From Candidatus Stahliibacteriota bacterium (lineage in GTDB: Bacteria > Hydrothermota > Tepidihabitantia > SM23-42): 5,075 bases of DNA. The notes under the pieces are model-generated. The model worked only from the letters and a program-made list of their open reading frames with translations, had not been told where the DNA came from and made no database searches. The stretch is from positions 1-5,075 of the forward strand of contig DAOVBK010000136.1 in assembly GCA_030670605.1 (NCBI GenBank), in the 5' to 3' direction. Made by a program: the position numbers and the translations under genes. Within the stretch, counting starts at the first letter, position 1. Each line of letters starts with the position of its first letter. Below, one piece after another: positions 1 to 5,075 of the stretch.

Positions 1-272
1 AGAGGGTGTAAATCTAGGCTTTCGGCATCAGAAACTGTGTTTCATATTTTCTTGCGTATTTTACGAATACGACCCACGAACAACGAGTACGAAAAGGATT
101 TTTTGGGATCAAAATTCTCGGGGTCAGACCCCTCTTGTTTCTTGGGGTCTGACCCCAGACTGATCCCAAAAAATCCTTTTCGTACTCGTTGTTCGTGGAT
201 CGTATTCGTAAAATACGCAAAAAAAATATGAAACATAGTTTCTGATGCCGAAAGCCTAGATTTACACCCTCT
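1..272. repeat. Long near-perfect inverted repeat (MITE-like palindrome)
   Basis: The left arm (1-110) is the reverse complement of the right arm (162-272). By hand I count three transitions (37/236, C51, C73) and one single-base length difference in an A/T run. The outer 32 bp (1-32 against 241-272) pair perfectly. Inside, after an unpaired 9-nt/5-nt stretch, sits a second stem: GGGGTCAGACCCC (120-132) and GGGGTCTGACCCC (144-156), with an 11-nt loop (133-143). Each 13-mer is also nearly self-complementary. The left arm begins at the first base of the window, so the true left edge may lie outside. There is no transposase here, so it would be a non-autonomous element. From memory, GGGGTC palindromes are often found near IS200-like REP-associated transposases; that link is not testable here. 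Open frames crossing it are by-products of the palindrome. Confidence 0.9.
120..156. repeat. Core hairpin of GGGGTC 13-mers
   Basis: GGGGTCAGACCCC at 120-132 pairs with GGGGTCTGACCCC at 144-156 across the loop TCTTGTTTCTT. The arms are much more GC-rich than the surrounding A/T-rich palindrome, so this core can form a stable cruciform or RNA hairpin by itself. It resembles REP-type palindromes and may be the mobile or recognised unit inside the larger repeat. Confidence 0.8.
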
Positions 273-278
273 TCCTGA

Positions 279-328
279 CCCTCTCCCTTCCTCTCGTTTT
301 CATTCGAGACCTGCGGCAAGGGAGAGGG
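279..328. repeat. CCCTCTCCC hairpin repeat
   Basis: CCCTCTCCCTT (279-289) is perfectly complementary to AAGGGAGAGGG (318-328). Inside the 28-nt loop a second short stem, TCTCG (292-296) with CGAGA (305-309), can form. It lies six bases beyond the long palindrome and is distinct from it in base composition. Palindromes of the CCCTCTCCC/GGGAGAGGG kind are dispersed in many bacterial genomes (from memory). It has no T-run after the stem, so it is not a standard terminator in either direction. Confidence 0.65.
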
Positions 329-467
329 AATTGAATGTGTTGATTTTCAGATCGAAGATATAGAATCCACCAAGCGTCGCAGTAGATTAAGATACCTCGT
401 CCTGACTACTACATTGACTTTGGTGGTTCGTTCGATACAGTTGTTGTGAGGGGAATTTTATTGTTTC
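329..467. other. Intergenic leader region without a gene
   Basis: Together with the repeats at 1-328 this forms the gene-free left end of the window. No open frame with a plausible start was seen. It holds a possible promoter (414-441) for the PPOX-family gene. A widely spaced inverted pair, CCACCAA (367-373) and TTGGTGG (420-426), is too far apart and too short for me to call an operator. Confidence 0.5.
414..441 (+). promoter_or_regulatory. Possible sigma-70 promoter of the PPOX-family gene
   Basis: TTGACT (414-419, five of six consensus bases) is followed after 16 nt by TACAGT (436-441, four of six). Transcription would start near 448, leaving a leader of roughly 38 nt that contains the strong ribosome binding site at 474-480. 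The 16-nt spacing matches the two other candidate promoters in the window. The -10 box is weak. Confidence 0.35.
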
Positions 468-473
468 TTGAAG

Positions 474-480
474 AAGGAGG
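474..480 (+). promoter_or_regulatory. Shine-Dalgarno site that fixes the start at 486
   Basis: AAGGAGG lies 5 nt before the ATG at 486. A TTG at 468 is in the same frame, but using it would place this ribosome binding site inside the coding sequence, so 486 is the preferred start. Confidence 0.85.
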
Positions 481-485
481 GAAAT

Positions 486-905
486 ATGACAAACCAAGAA
501 GCTTTTGATCATGCATTGGCATTAGCAACTCGCTCAAACATCGCAATGTTGGGTACTGTCGATGACAACGGTCACCCGAACATTAGAGCAATGATCAAAA
601 TGGAGAATCAAGGTTTGAAGGAAATACGGTTTACAACAAATACGTCCTCAAGAAAAATACCACAGCTCAAGAACAACCCTAAGGCATGTGTTTATTTTGT
701 TGATCTTGACAAATGGATGGGCATAATGCTTATCGGAACCGTAGACATACTTCAGGATTCAGAATCGCGGCATCGATGCTGGCGTGAAGGATTTGAGAAG
801 TACTATCCTCAGGGAGTACATGACCCTGACTATTCTGTTCTCCGTTTTACCGCACGTAAGGGGCAATATTATCATAGTTTGAAAGTCACCGACTTTGAAT
901 TATAG
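486..905 (+). CDS. Pyridoxamine 5'-phosphate oxidase-family (PPOX) flavin-binding protein
   Basis: This is a 139-residue cytoplasmic protein of the split-barrel FMN-binding PPOX family, nearest in type to the short general-stress-protein-26-like members. Residues ~16-35 give the first barrel strands (NIAMLGTVDDNGHPNIRAM). Residues ~46-75 contain the hallmark stretch IRFTTNTSSRKIPQL followed by NNPKACVYF, where Ser and Arg/Lys usually contact the FMN phosphate. A further strand is MGIMLIGTVDIL (~78-89). The protein has no signal peptide or membrane segment. Its length fits single-domain family members and it looks intact. True PdxH enzymes are longer, so vitamin B6 synthesis should not be assumed; the family also includes F420-, heme- and FMN-dependent reductases, and the substrate is unknown. 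The gene stands alone with its own likely promoter and a strong ribosome binding site. Confidence 0.9.
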   Translation: MTNQEAFDHALALATRSNIAMLGTVDDNGHPNIRAMIKMENQGLKEIRFTTNTSSRKIPQLKNNPKACVYFVDLDKWMGIMLIGTVDILQDSESRHRCWREGFEKYYPQGVHDPDYSVLRFTARKGQYYHSLKVTDFEL

Positions 906-932
906 AGAATGCTACCCAACACCGTGGATATG

Positions 933-960
933 TTGACATTTAGCTGAAATAGCCTATACT
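933..960 (+). promoter_or_regulatory. Strong sigma-70 promoter of the exported-protein gene
   Basis: TTGACA (933-938, perfect -35) is followed after 16 nt by TATACT (955-960, five of six). Transcription should begin at about 966-968, only a few bases before the Shine-Dalgarno site at 970-975. This short leader argues that translation is meant to begin near 980-984 rather than at the ATG at 1016. Confidence 0.75.
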
Positions 961-969
961 CACAGTACG

Positions 970-975
970 AGGAGG
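970..975 (+). promoter_or_regulatory. Shine-Dalgarno site with no usable in-frame start
   Basis: AGGAGG lies 4 nt before an ATA codon (980) that is in frame with the downstream gene, and 8 nt before a GTG (984) that is out of frame and reaches a stop after two codons (GTG AAA TAA). The next in-frame ATG is 40 nt away at 1016. Either start, if repaired by one base, would produce a full signal peptide. Confidence 0.75.
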
Positions 976-1015
976 AAATATACGTGAAATAAAACTTGTA
1001 GCTATCATTGTCATC

Positions 1016-1873
1016 ATGGCAATTCCTGTTGTGACACACGCACAGATATCAATTGAACCTGAGGGTACACTCAGAATACCAGATTCTGCGCATGTACAAA
1101 TGCTTTACCTGACTGATGGAACCATGCTCGTCGGACGGATCACTGAAATAACTGATGACAATGTCACATTTGAAACAGACATCGGTTTAATGGCCATAGA
1201 AAAAAGCAAAATCAGAAAGATAAAAGAAGTTCCTCTATCATTAATGAAAGGCGGTGTCTATTGGTTCCCGAATCCCAACTACACGAGACTATTCTTTGCA
1301 CCAACTGCCCGACCATTGAAGCAGGGTGATGGATACTTTGCAGACTACTTCCTTTTCTTCCCTATGGTCGCATACGGGCTAACTGACAATATCACGATTG
1401 CCGGCGGTATGTCCGTTGTTCCGATCGAGGATTTTTTCGCCAACAATTTGTACTACTTCACACCAAAAATAGGCTTTGAACCAAGCAAGACAGTTGCGTT
1501 GTCTCTTGGCTTATTACTGGTTAAGCTTCCTTCGTTCGGTGACGAAACCTTACCGGCTGTTGGCATAGCATATGGGCTGACGACATTCGGTAATCCAAAT
1601 GCGAGTGTCACCGGCGGTTTAGGATTCGGATTCGTAGATTGGGACTTTGCTGATAAACCACTCTGGCTCCTTGGTGGAGAAGGCAGGGTGTCACGCAACA
1701 TTTCATTCGTAACAGAGAACTGGTTCGTACCTGGTTTGGATGACCCGCTCATCTCCTATGGATTTCGCTTCTTTGGCGAGAAATTGAGCGTTGACTTGGC
1801 TCTGTGGAACGAACTCGGTGGCGATTTTCGCTTTCCGGGTTTGCCCTATATTGATTTTATTATTAGATTCTAG
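1016..1873 (+). CDS. Exported protein with Sm/SH3-like N-domain and probable outer-membrane beta-barrel; start codon doubtful
   Basis: The product has 285 residues from the ATG at 1016. The frame stays open upstream to a stop at 950-952, and its codons from 980 (IREIKLVAIIVI, then MAIPVVTHAQ) make a complete signal peptide with a likely cleavage site after THA, so the natural protein is probably ~295-297 residues. Residues ~28-70 (YLTDGTMLVGRITEITDD, then a strand and KSKIRKIKEV) look like a small Sm/SH3-like beta domain. From ~81 on the chain alternates aromatic and glycine-rich strands (YWFPNPNYTRLFFAPTARPL, GLTDNITIAGGMSVVP, ASVTGGLGFGF) and ends in IDFIIRF, the terminal Phe expected of barrels assembled by BAM. 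I infer an outer-membrane location. I know no specific function; similar conserved hypothetical proteins occur in FCB bacteria. The next gene converges on it with a 35-nt gap. Confidence 0.8.
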   Translation: MAIPVVTHAQISIEPEGTLRIPDSAHVQMLYLTDGTMLVGRITEITDDNVTFETDIGLMAIEKSKIRKIKEVPLSLMKGGVYWFPNPNYTRLFFAPTARPLKQGDGYFADYFLFFPMVAYGLTDNITIAGGMSVVPIEDFFANNLYYFTPKIGFEPSKTVALSLGLLLVKLPSFGDETLPAVGIAYGLTTFGNPNASVTGGLGFGFVDWDFADKPLWLLGGEGRVSRNISFVTENWFVPGLDDPLISYGFRFFGEKLSVDLALWNELGGDFRFPGLPYIDFIIRF

Positions 1874-1908
1874 GATACTGGATACTACAGTCAACAGGCA
1901 CGATAGTA

Positions 1909-2640
1909 CTAGCTTCTGGTCCTGTACCAGTACTTGTATACTTCCTTAAATCCTAATTTCTTGTACAAAGCCAGTGCAGGCTTGTTTTCTTGCATGACCT
2001 GCAGATATCCTCGGTGTGCTTTATGATTCCTTCCCCACCGTAGAAGACTGTAAATAAGTTGCGTGCCAAACCCTCTTTTTCTAAAATCTTCGTGCACCGT
2101 AATGTCAAAAAGCCACACCATATCCTGTTCGAGCACTGCCAGTCCACACGCAACAATGCGTCCTCTGTGTTCTATACGCGAGAAACACTCTGGTTGCACA
2201 GTGCTTTCAAGCATTGCCTTGAATGTTGCTGCATGTTTTTCGATTTTGTTCAAACGCACATGCGCATTGAACCAGTTGTCTTCCATATCGATTGAATCGT
2301 GGGTCACCGGCGTTTCACCGATTTTGATCGCTGAAAGGTCAATCATATGGACAGATGATTCTGCTTGTCGAAGATAGTGAAGATCAATCAGTATCTGATC
2401 TAAATCAGGAGGAAAGACATCATCCGTCATCTTGAACACCATTTTCAGACCGCGGTATCGGAACAGCGTATGGCAATACGCGAGTTTCTCTTCAATGTCG
2501 TCTGTTGAACCGTAAATCGGATAAATCGAGTTGGCTCTGCGGGTGTAGCCATCCGCACACCGCAAGACCCAACCATCATACAGAATTGTCTGTAATGCAG
2601 GCCAGGCATTCATGGATGCTTCTTCAATCCGCCGAATCAT
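1909..2640 (-). CDS. GNAT-family N-acetyltransferase
   Basis: This is a 243-residue, probably cytosolic enzyme that should transfer the acetyl group of acetyl-CoA to an amine; the acceptor is unknown. The N-terminal half (IEEASMNAWPALQTILYDGW, then RCADGYTRRANS, residues ~5-38) is the signature of a two-part GNAT subfamily in which a degenerate first domain precedes the catalytic one. In the C-terminal half, motif A is MVWLFDITVHEDFRKRGFG (~174-192) with the pyrophosphate-binding RKRGFG loop. Motif B is YLQVMQENKPALALYKKLGF (~212-231), with the usual Asn and Tyr. It looks complete. The start is supported by AGGA at 2651-2648, 7 nt before the ATG, and by the family's usual N-terminus. It lies 16 nt after the stop of the RnfD-like fragment and may be co-transcribed with it and the paralogue pair. 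Confidence 0.92.
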   Translation of the reverse strand: MIRRIEEASMNAWPALQTILYDGWVLRCADGYTRRANSIYPIYGSTDDIEEKLAYCHTLFRYRGLKMVFKMTDDVFPPDLDQILIDLHYLRQAESSVHMIDLSAIKIGETPVTHDSIDMEDNWFNAHVRLNKIEKHAATFKAMLESTVQPECFSRIEHRGRIVACGLAVLEQDMVWLFDITVHEDFRKRGFGTQLIYSLLRWGRNHKAHRGYLQVMQENKPALALYKKLGFKEVYKYWYRTRS

Positions 2641-2656
2641 TCCCCGTTCCTGTTGC

Positions 2657-2824
2657 TCATTCTGAAAAAATTGTTTTAATGAGCTCTCGTGGTTCTAGTC
2701 TGAATGATGCGCCACGCCATCCAAAAAAGTACACTGAAGCAATAATGCACGGTATGGTCGCAATCACAACCCGACGCATCAATGGTTGCTCCCTGAAGAG
2801 GTTCACGGGTTTCTGTGTGTTCAT
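2657..2824 (-). pseudogene. Truncated RnfD/NqrB-like N-terminal fragment
   Basis: This short minus-strand frame encodes 55 residues: MNTQKPVNLFREQPLMRRVV, then IATIPCIIASVYFFGWR (one hydrophobic segment), then GASFRLEPRELIKTIFSE and a stop. The first ~37 residues resemble the start of RnfD/NqrB, membrane subunits of ion-translocating Rnf/Nqr complexes, where a cytosolic leader precedes a first helix often ending in YFFGWR or similar. A full RnfD is over 300 residues with about ten helices; here the similarity ends at FFGWR and the following 18 codons are hydrophilic. No continuation is visible in the other two frames. I infer a remnant left by deletion or recombination. It could instead be expressed as a small one-helix membrane protein. 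No clear ribosome binding site precedes its ATG. The family assignment comes from recall of the motif, not an alignment. Confidence 0.5.
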
Positions 2825-2861
2825 TGGTTATGAAAAAAAGATTACTGAGTCAGAACGGGCG

Positions 2862-3779
2862 TTAGTCTTTGCCTCCGTCAAGTGCAGCAAAACGTTTGTC
2901 ACGGAACTGGTAGTACAGTGATATGAGAAGCTGAATAAACTTCTCAAGTTCTGGATCTTTCTCGACAAAATCATCCTGCAGGTATATCAAGGACACCGAA
3001 ACAATAAGCTTATCAGTAAATGCATCTATGGAATCGATTTCACCTTCCTGATTGCGCTTCATCAAATCATCAAGACTGTCGAGTACGATCTGGAACTGCT
3101 GATGATAGCTTGCCTGTTGTTCCTGTTTCTCTTTTGCATCTCGTACAATTGAGAGGGCTTGCGCTATGGCGCTCACAAAAACCATGAGCTCGCTTGTTAT
3201 GACCGCCCAGTCATCTGTACCAACCTTATGTGTCTGCCACTCAATATCAAATATCCTGCTCGCCTGCAGCTGACCGTACGCTGCGGATAGAAATGAAATG
3301 TAGTCCTGGAGGTCGTCAGACAGCTGATTCCGGAGCGGTCCACGGAACCACTTGAGTATCAAGGCAATACGAGCCTTACGCATAAGCTTTGACAGTGATG
3401 GCGCTCGCTCTTCCTTGAGATGTCTTCCCATGGTAGTGATACATTCACGGTTGACCTCAGCATTCTCACCGAGGGTTACCTGCAAGTATTCGTGTAATTT
3501 CTTTGCCCGCTGTTCATGCATTTGCTTCAACCCACCTCCGTAGGTGCGGTCAACAAATGCCTGGACGAGTTTCTGTTCGAGTTTCAGTTTCTTTGGCGCG
3601 CGTGGTGTTAAAAGCACAAAATTGAAGTAGGTGATGAAATTCTCAAGATCGCGCACGAGGATGTGCCGCTCAACCATGAACCTGATGTCCGCATGCAGGA
3701 CATCCACGACTCCCTGAGCTGAGCTTTCTTTCAGGACATATGCGAAGATCTGCTCCAGATTTGCGAGATGATTTGCCAT
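2862..3779 (-). CDS. Helical protein of unknown family, paralogue B (second gene of pair)
   Basis: I do not recognise this 305-residue protein. It is probably cytosolic and almost entirely helical, with no signal peptide or convincing membrane helix. It aligns nearly end to end with the product of 3786-4700, with about one residue of gap up to the middle. By hand, 37 of the first 80 positions and 40 of 66 near the C-terminus (FQIVLDSLDD to YYQFRD) are identical. Shared blocks are NHLxNLExIF (3-12), RDxENF (43-48), RTY (78-80), RAKKLxEYL (91-99), LKWxxGPL (142-149), LQDYIxFL (157-164), FDxxWQ (177-182), AFTDKLxVS (253-261), LIYxQDxFVxKD (264-275) and KFIQL to QFRD (280-294). No catalytic motif stands out. 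It starts 6 nt after its partner's stop, with AGGAG overlapping that stop, so the two are likely co-translated. Confidence 0.85.
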   Translation of the reverse strand: MANHLANLEQIFAYVLKESSAQGVVDVLHADIRFMVERHILVRDLENFITYFNFVLLTPRAPKKLKLEQKLVQAFVDRTYGGGLKQMHEQRAKKLHEYLQVTLGENAEVNRECITTMGRHLKEERAPSLSKLMRKARIALILKWFRGPLRNQLSDDLQDYISFLSAAYGQLQASRIFDIEWQTHKVGTDDWAVITSELMVFVSAIAQALSIVRDAKEKQEQQASYHQQFQIVLDSLDDLMKRNQEGEIDSIDAFTDKLIVSVSLIYLQDDFVEKDPELEKFIQLLISLYYQFRDKRFAALDGGKD

Positions 3780-3782
3780 ATG

Positions 3783-3787
3783 CTCCT
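3783..3787 (-). promoter_or_regulatory. Shine-Dalgarno site overlapping the upstream stop codon
   Basis: On the minus strand AGGAG (3787-3783) begins inside the TAG stop (3788-3786) of the upstream paralogue and ends 3 nt before the ATG at 3779. This arrangement suggests translational coupling, so the two paralogues would be made together. Confidence 0.6.
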
Positions 3788-4700
3788 ATTTTCTTGCCCG
3801 GAATGCGTGCCGATTCTGCTCGTCGCGGAATTGATAATAAAGTGAAACGGCAAGCTGGATGAATTTTTGCAGGTCTTCGTCTTTCTTCACAAATTCATCC
3901 TGAACATAGATCAGGAAACTCGACACGACGAGTTTGTCAGTAAACGCTTCAACCGAATCGAGATTACCCTTTTCCTGATGTTCAATAAGATGATCAATAC
4001 TGTCGAGTATGAAGCGGAATTGCTCGTGACCTTCGTCTGAACTAATTTCTTTGCTTCGCGCTGCTTTTATCTTCTTGATAACATTGATGAGCGCAAGTTT
4101 GAAAACCTCAAACTCCTTTTCTATTATGTTCGTGTCCTCCTCAGGCACCTCATACGGTTGCCAGTCAACATCAAATACGCCGCCTGTCTGATACTGCCCG
4201 TGGACGGTCGCAAGAAAGACAATGTAGTCCTGTAACCCCTTACCCAATCGTTCCTTGAGAGGTCCCTGTAACCACTTGAGAATCATCGCCGTACGAATCC
4301 GTTCCTTCAATTTGTCAATCGTCGGCATGCGTTCTTGCTGCACAATGATTTTCATCAACCGCATGTCCTCTTCACCTATCTCTCCGACACCAAGCTTATT
4401 CTCAAGATATTCATAGAGCTTCTTTGCTCTGAACTCCTGTGTCGCTTTCTCAAGATCAGCGTAGGTGCGGTTTATGAATGCCTTAATCAGTTTCGGCTCA
4501 AATTTCAATGGTTTGCGCTCCTCAGATGTCGACATAAGGTACTCATAGTACGCCATGAAATTCTCAGCATCGCGTAGTGTGATATGTTTTTCGACGAAGA
4601 AACTCACGCGGTCAGCGAGAATGTCAACAAGCCTCAAGGCTCGTGTGTCTCTGAGAATAAAGGTGAAAATGAGTTCAAGATTCTCAAGGTGGTTTACCAC
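3786..4700 (-). CDS. Helical protein of unknown family, paralogue A (first gene of pair)
   Basis: This 304-residue, probably cytosolic, helix-rich protein belongs to the same unrecognised family as its downstream neighbour. I chose the GTG at 4700. From it the protein reads MVNHLENLELIF, matching the neighbour's MANHLANLEQIF, and the lengths become 304 and 305. A longer frame from a GTG at 4763 would add 21 residues absent from the paralogue and would run through the likely promoter; it also has no ribosome binding site. Conserved blocks lie at near-identical positions in both proteins (RDxENF 43-48, RTY 78-80, RAKKL 91-95, LKWxxGPL 141-148, FDVDWQ 176-181, AFTDKL 252-257, LYYQFRD 287-293). 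Charged residues are plentiful and the protein has no cysteine. The near-colinear pair suggests duplication followed by specialisation, perhaps into a heterodimer (inference). No function can be assigned. Confidence 0.83.
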   Translation of the reverse strand: MVNHLENLELIFTFILRDTRALRLVDILADRVSFFVEKHITLRDAENFMAYYEYLMSTSEERKPLKFEPKLIKAFINRTYADLEKATQEFRAKKLYEYLENKLGVGEIGEEDMRLMKIIVQQERMPTIDKLKERIRTAMILKWLQGPLKERLGKGLQDYIVFLATVHGQYQTGGVFDVDWQPYEVPEEDTNIIEKEFEVFKLALINVIKKIKAARSKEISSDEGHEQFRFILDSIDHLIEHQEKGNLDSVEAFTDKLVVSSFLIYVQDEFVKKDEDLQKFIQLAVSLYYQFRDEQNRHAFRARK

Positions 4701-4707
4701 TAGCAAT

Positions 4708-4735
4708 ATCTTACTGATAATGCCCGATAAGTCAA
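4708..4735 (-). promoter_or_regulatory. Probable promoter of the paralogue pair, giving a leaderless transcript
   Basis: On the minus strand TTGACT (4735-4730) is followed after 16 nt by TAAGAT (4713-4708, four of six consensus bases). Only 7 nt (4707-4701) separate this -10 box from the GTG at 4700, so transcription would begin at or next to the start codon. No Shine-Dalgarno sequence precedes that GTG, which fits a leaderless message. Confidence 0.5.
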
Positions 4736-4763
4736 GAAATTTAGAGAGCTTTGTTCTCCTCAC

Positions 4764-5075
4764 AGAAAATGAACGGCCTCTCTTATGTCCGTGGTCAACA
4801 CATCGTTACCAGCGTAGATTGACGACATTAGTCTGATTGTCCTATAATCGTATCGTCTTATGGTCGAATGTACGACAATGAGACGCATTCATAAGTCCGA
4901 TTGTCTCATAGCCCTATTGTCGTATTGTCACACCAATGATTTGACTATCGGACTATGCGGCTATCCGACGTTGGGACTCATATTCGTAGTTGGATTGTTG
5001 GAGGGTTCAATGGTTAACCATACAAATATGCAGCTATCGAACTATGCAACGACTCTGTTTGTCTCTGCATCACTT
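4764..5075. other. Gene-free region upstream of the paralogue pair
   Basis: About 310 bases contain no credible coding region on either strand. Its main content is the degenerate octamer array at 4833-5000. A few similar octamers recur one base out of phase at 5034-5049 (CTATCGAA, CTATGCAA). No tRNA, hairpin terminator or CRISPR-like spacing was seen. The region continues past the window edge. Confidence 0.6.
4833..5000. repeat. Degenerate 8-nt tandem repeat array
   Basis: Cut from 4833 in steps of eight, many units share the pattern CNTATNGT or CTATNNGA: CTGATTGT, CCTATAAT, CGTATCGT and CTTATGGT (4833-4864); CCGATTGT, CTCATAGC, CCTATTGT and CGTATTGT (4897-4928); CTATCGGA, CTATGCGG and CTATCCGA (4945-4968). 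These stay in one phase over more than 130 bases, while the units between are more eroded. Fixed length with loose sequence is unlike CRISPR and unlike an ordinary clean microsatellite. I recall similar octamer tracts from genomes of WOR-3-like bacteria, but cannot verify that here. Confidence 0.6.

Noticed and set aside
61..100. Octamer periodicity inside the palindrome arms (ACGAATACG, ACGAGTACG)
   Set aside because: The similar words do not keep a constant spacing, so a link with the array at 4833-5000 is not supported.
14..319. Overlapping open frames on both strands across the palindrome
   Set aside because: They mirror each other because the DNA is self-complementary, have no ribosome sites, and show no protein-like features.
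367..426. CCACCAA / TTGGTGG inverted pair as an operator or riboswitch stem
   Set aside because: Seven-base arms 46 nt apart with only a weak inner stem (381-385 with 406-410); chance pairing is likely.
1453..1752. Minus-strand open frame inside the exported-protein gene
   Set aside because: It is antisense to a gene with coherent protein features; low-complexity Ser/Pro composition and no start signal.
1874..1908. Bidirectional terminator between the convergent genes
   Set aside because: The gap holds a short direct repeat (GATACTG, GATACTA) but no stem followed by a T-run in either direction.
2825..2861. Terminator after the second paralogue (T-run at 2840-2832 on the minus strand)
   Set aside because: The only upstream symmetry is the short CTGACTCAG near-palindrome, too small for a stable hairpin, so read-through into the fragment and GNAT gene is possible.
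2505..2921. Plus-strand open frame spanning the GNAT start and the RnfD-like fragment
   Set aside because: It is antisense to a clear GNAT N-terminus and its translation has no recognisable domain.
4833..5000. CRISPR array
   Set aside because: The units are 8 nt, contiguous and degenerate, without spacers, and no cas gene is nearby.

Overview
The window is a piece of Gram-negative bacterial chromosome with moderate base composition. It most resembles an uncultured bacterium of the FCB group or a candidate phylum such as WOR-3. That placement is inferred from three things: a secreted protein with a C-terminal Phe typical of outer-membrane beta-barrels, an RnfD-like fragment, and degenerate octamer repeats between genes. 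No rRNA, tRNA or marker gene is present to confirm it.

Layout. Positions 1-272 are one very long, almost perfect palindrome. Its arms are about 110 bp, and its core is a nested pair of 13-bp GGGGTC-type palindromes. A second, smaller hairpin (279-328) follows at once. Two genes on the plus strand come next, each with its own likely promoter. The first, 486-905, is a short flavin-binding PPOX-family protein. The second, about 980/984/1016-1873, is an exported protein with an N-terminal SH3/Sm-like strand-rich segment and a probable outer-membrane barrel. Its strong promoter and Shine-Dalgarno site point to a start that the reading frame does not supply, so its first codons look mutated or mis-assembled.

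The rest is read on the minus strand, from right to left. A gene pair (4700-3786 and 3779-2862) encodes two homologous, mostly helical proteins of 304 and 305 residues in a family I do not recognise. They are separated by 6 nt and are presumably co-translated. A 55-codon reading frame (2824-2657) follows, whose first ~37 codons look like the N-terminus of an RnfD/NqrB-type membrane subunit and then stop matching. Sixteen nt further on is a full-length GNAT acetyltransferase (2640-1909), which converges on the exported-protein gene.

Upstream of the paralogue pair, positions 4764-5075 contain no gene. About 4833-5000 shows an 8-nt periodicity of degenerate repeats in constant phase. The likely promoter of the pair lies so close to the GTG at 4700 that the transcript would be leaderless.

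Working together: only the two paralogues are tightly linked and probably act as a pair. The GNAT and the RnfD-like fragment may be transcribed with them but share no evident pathway. The most novel content is the paralogue family, the giant palindrome, the octamer array and the damaged start of the exported protein.
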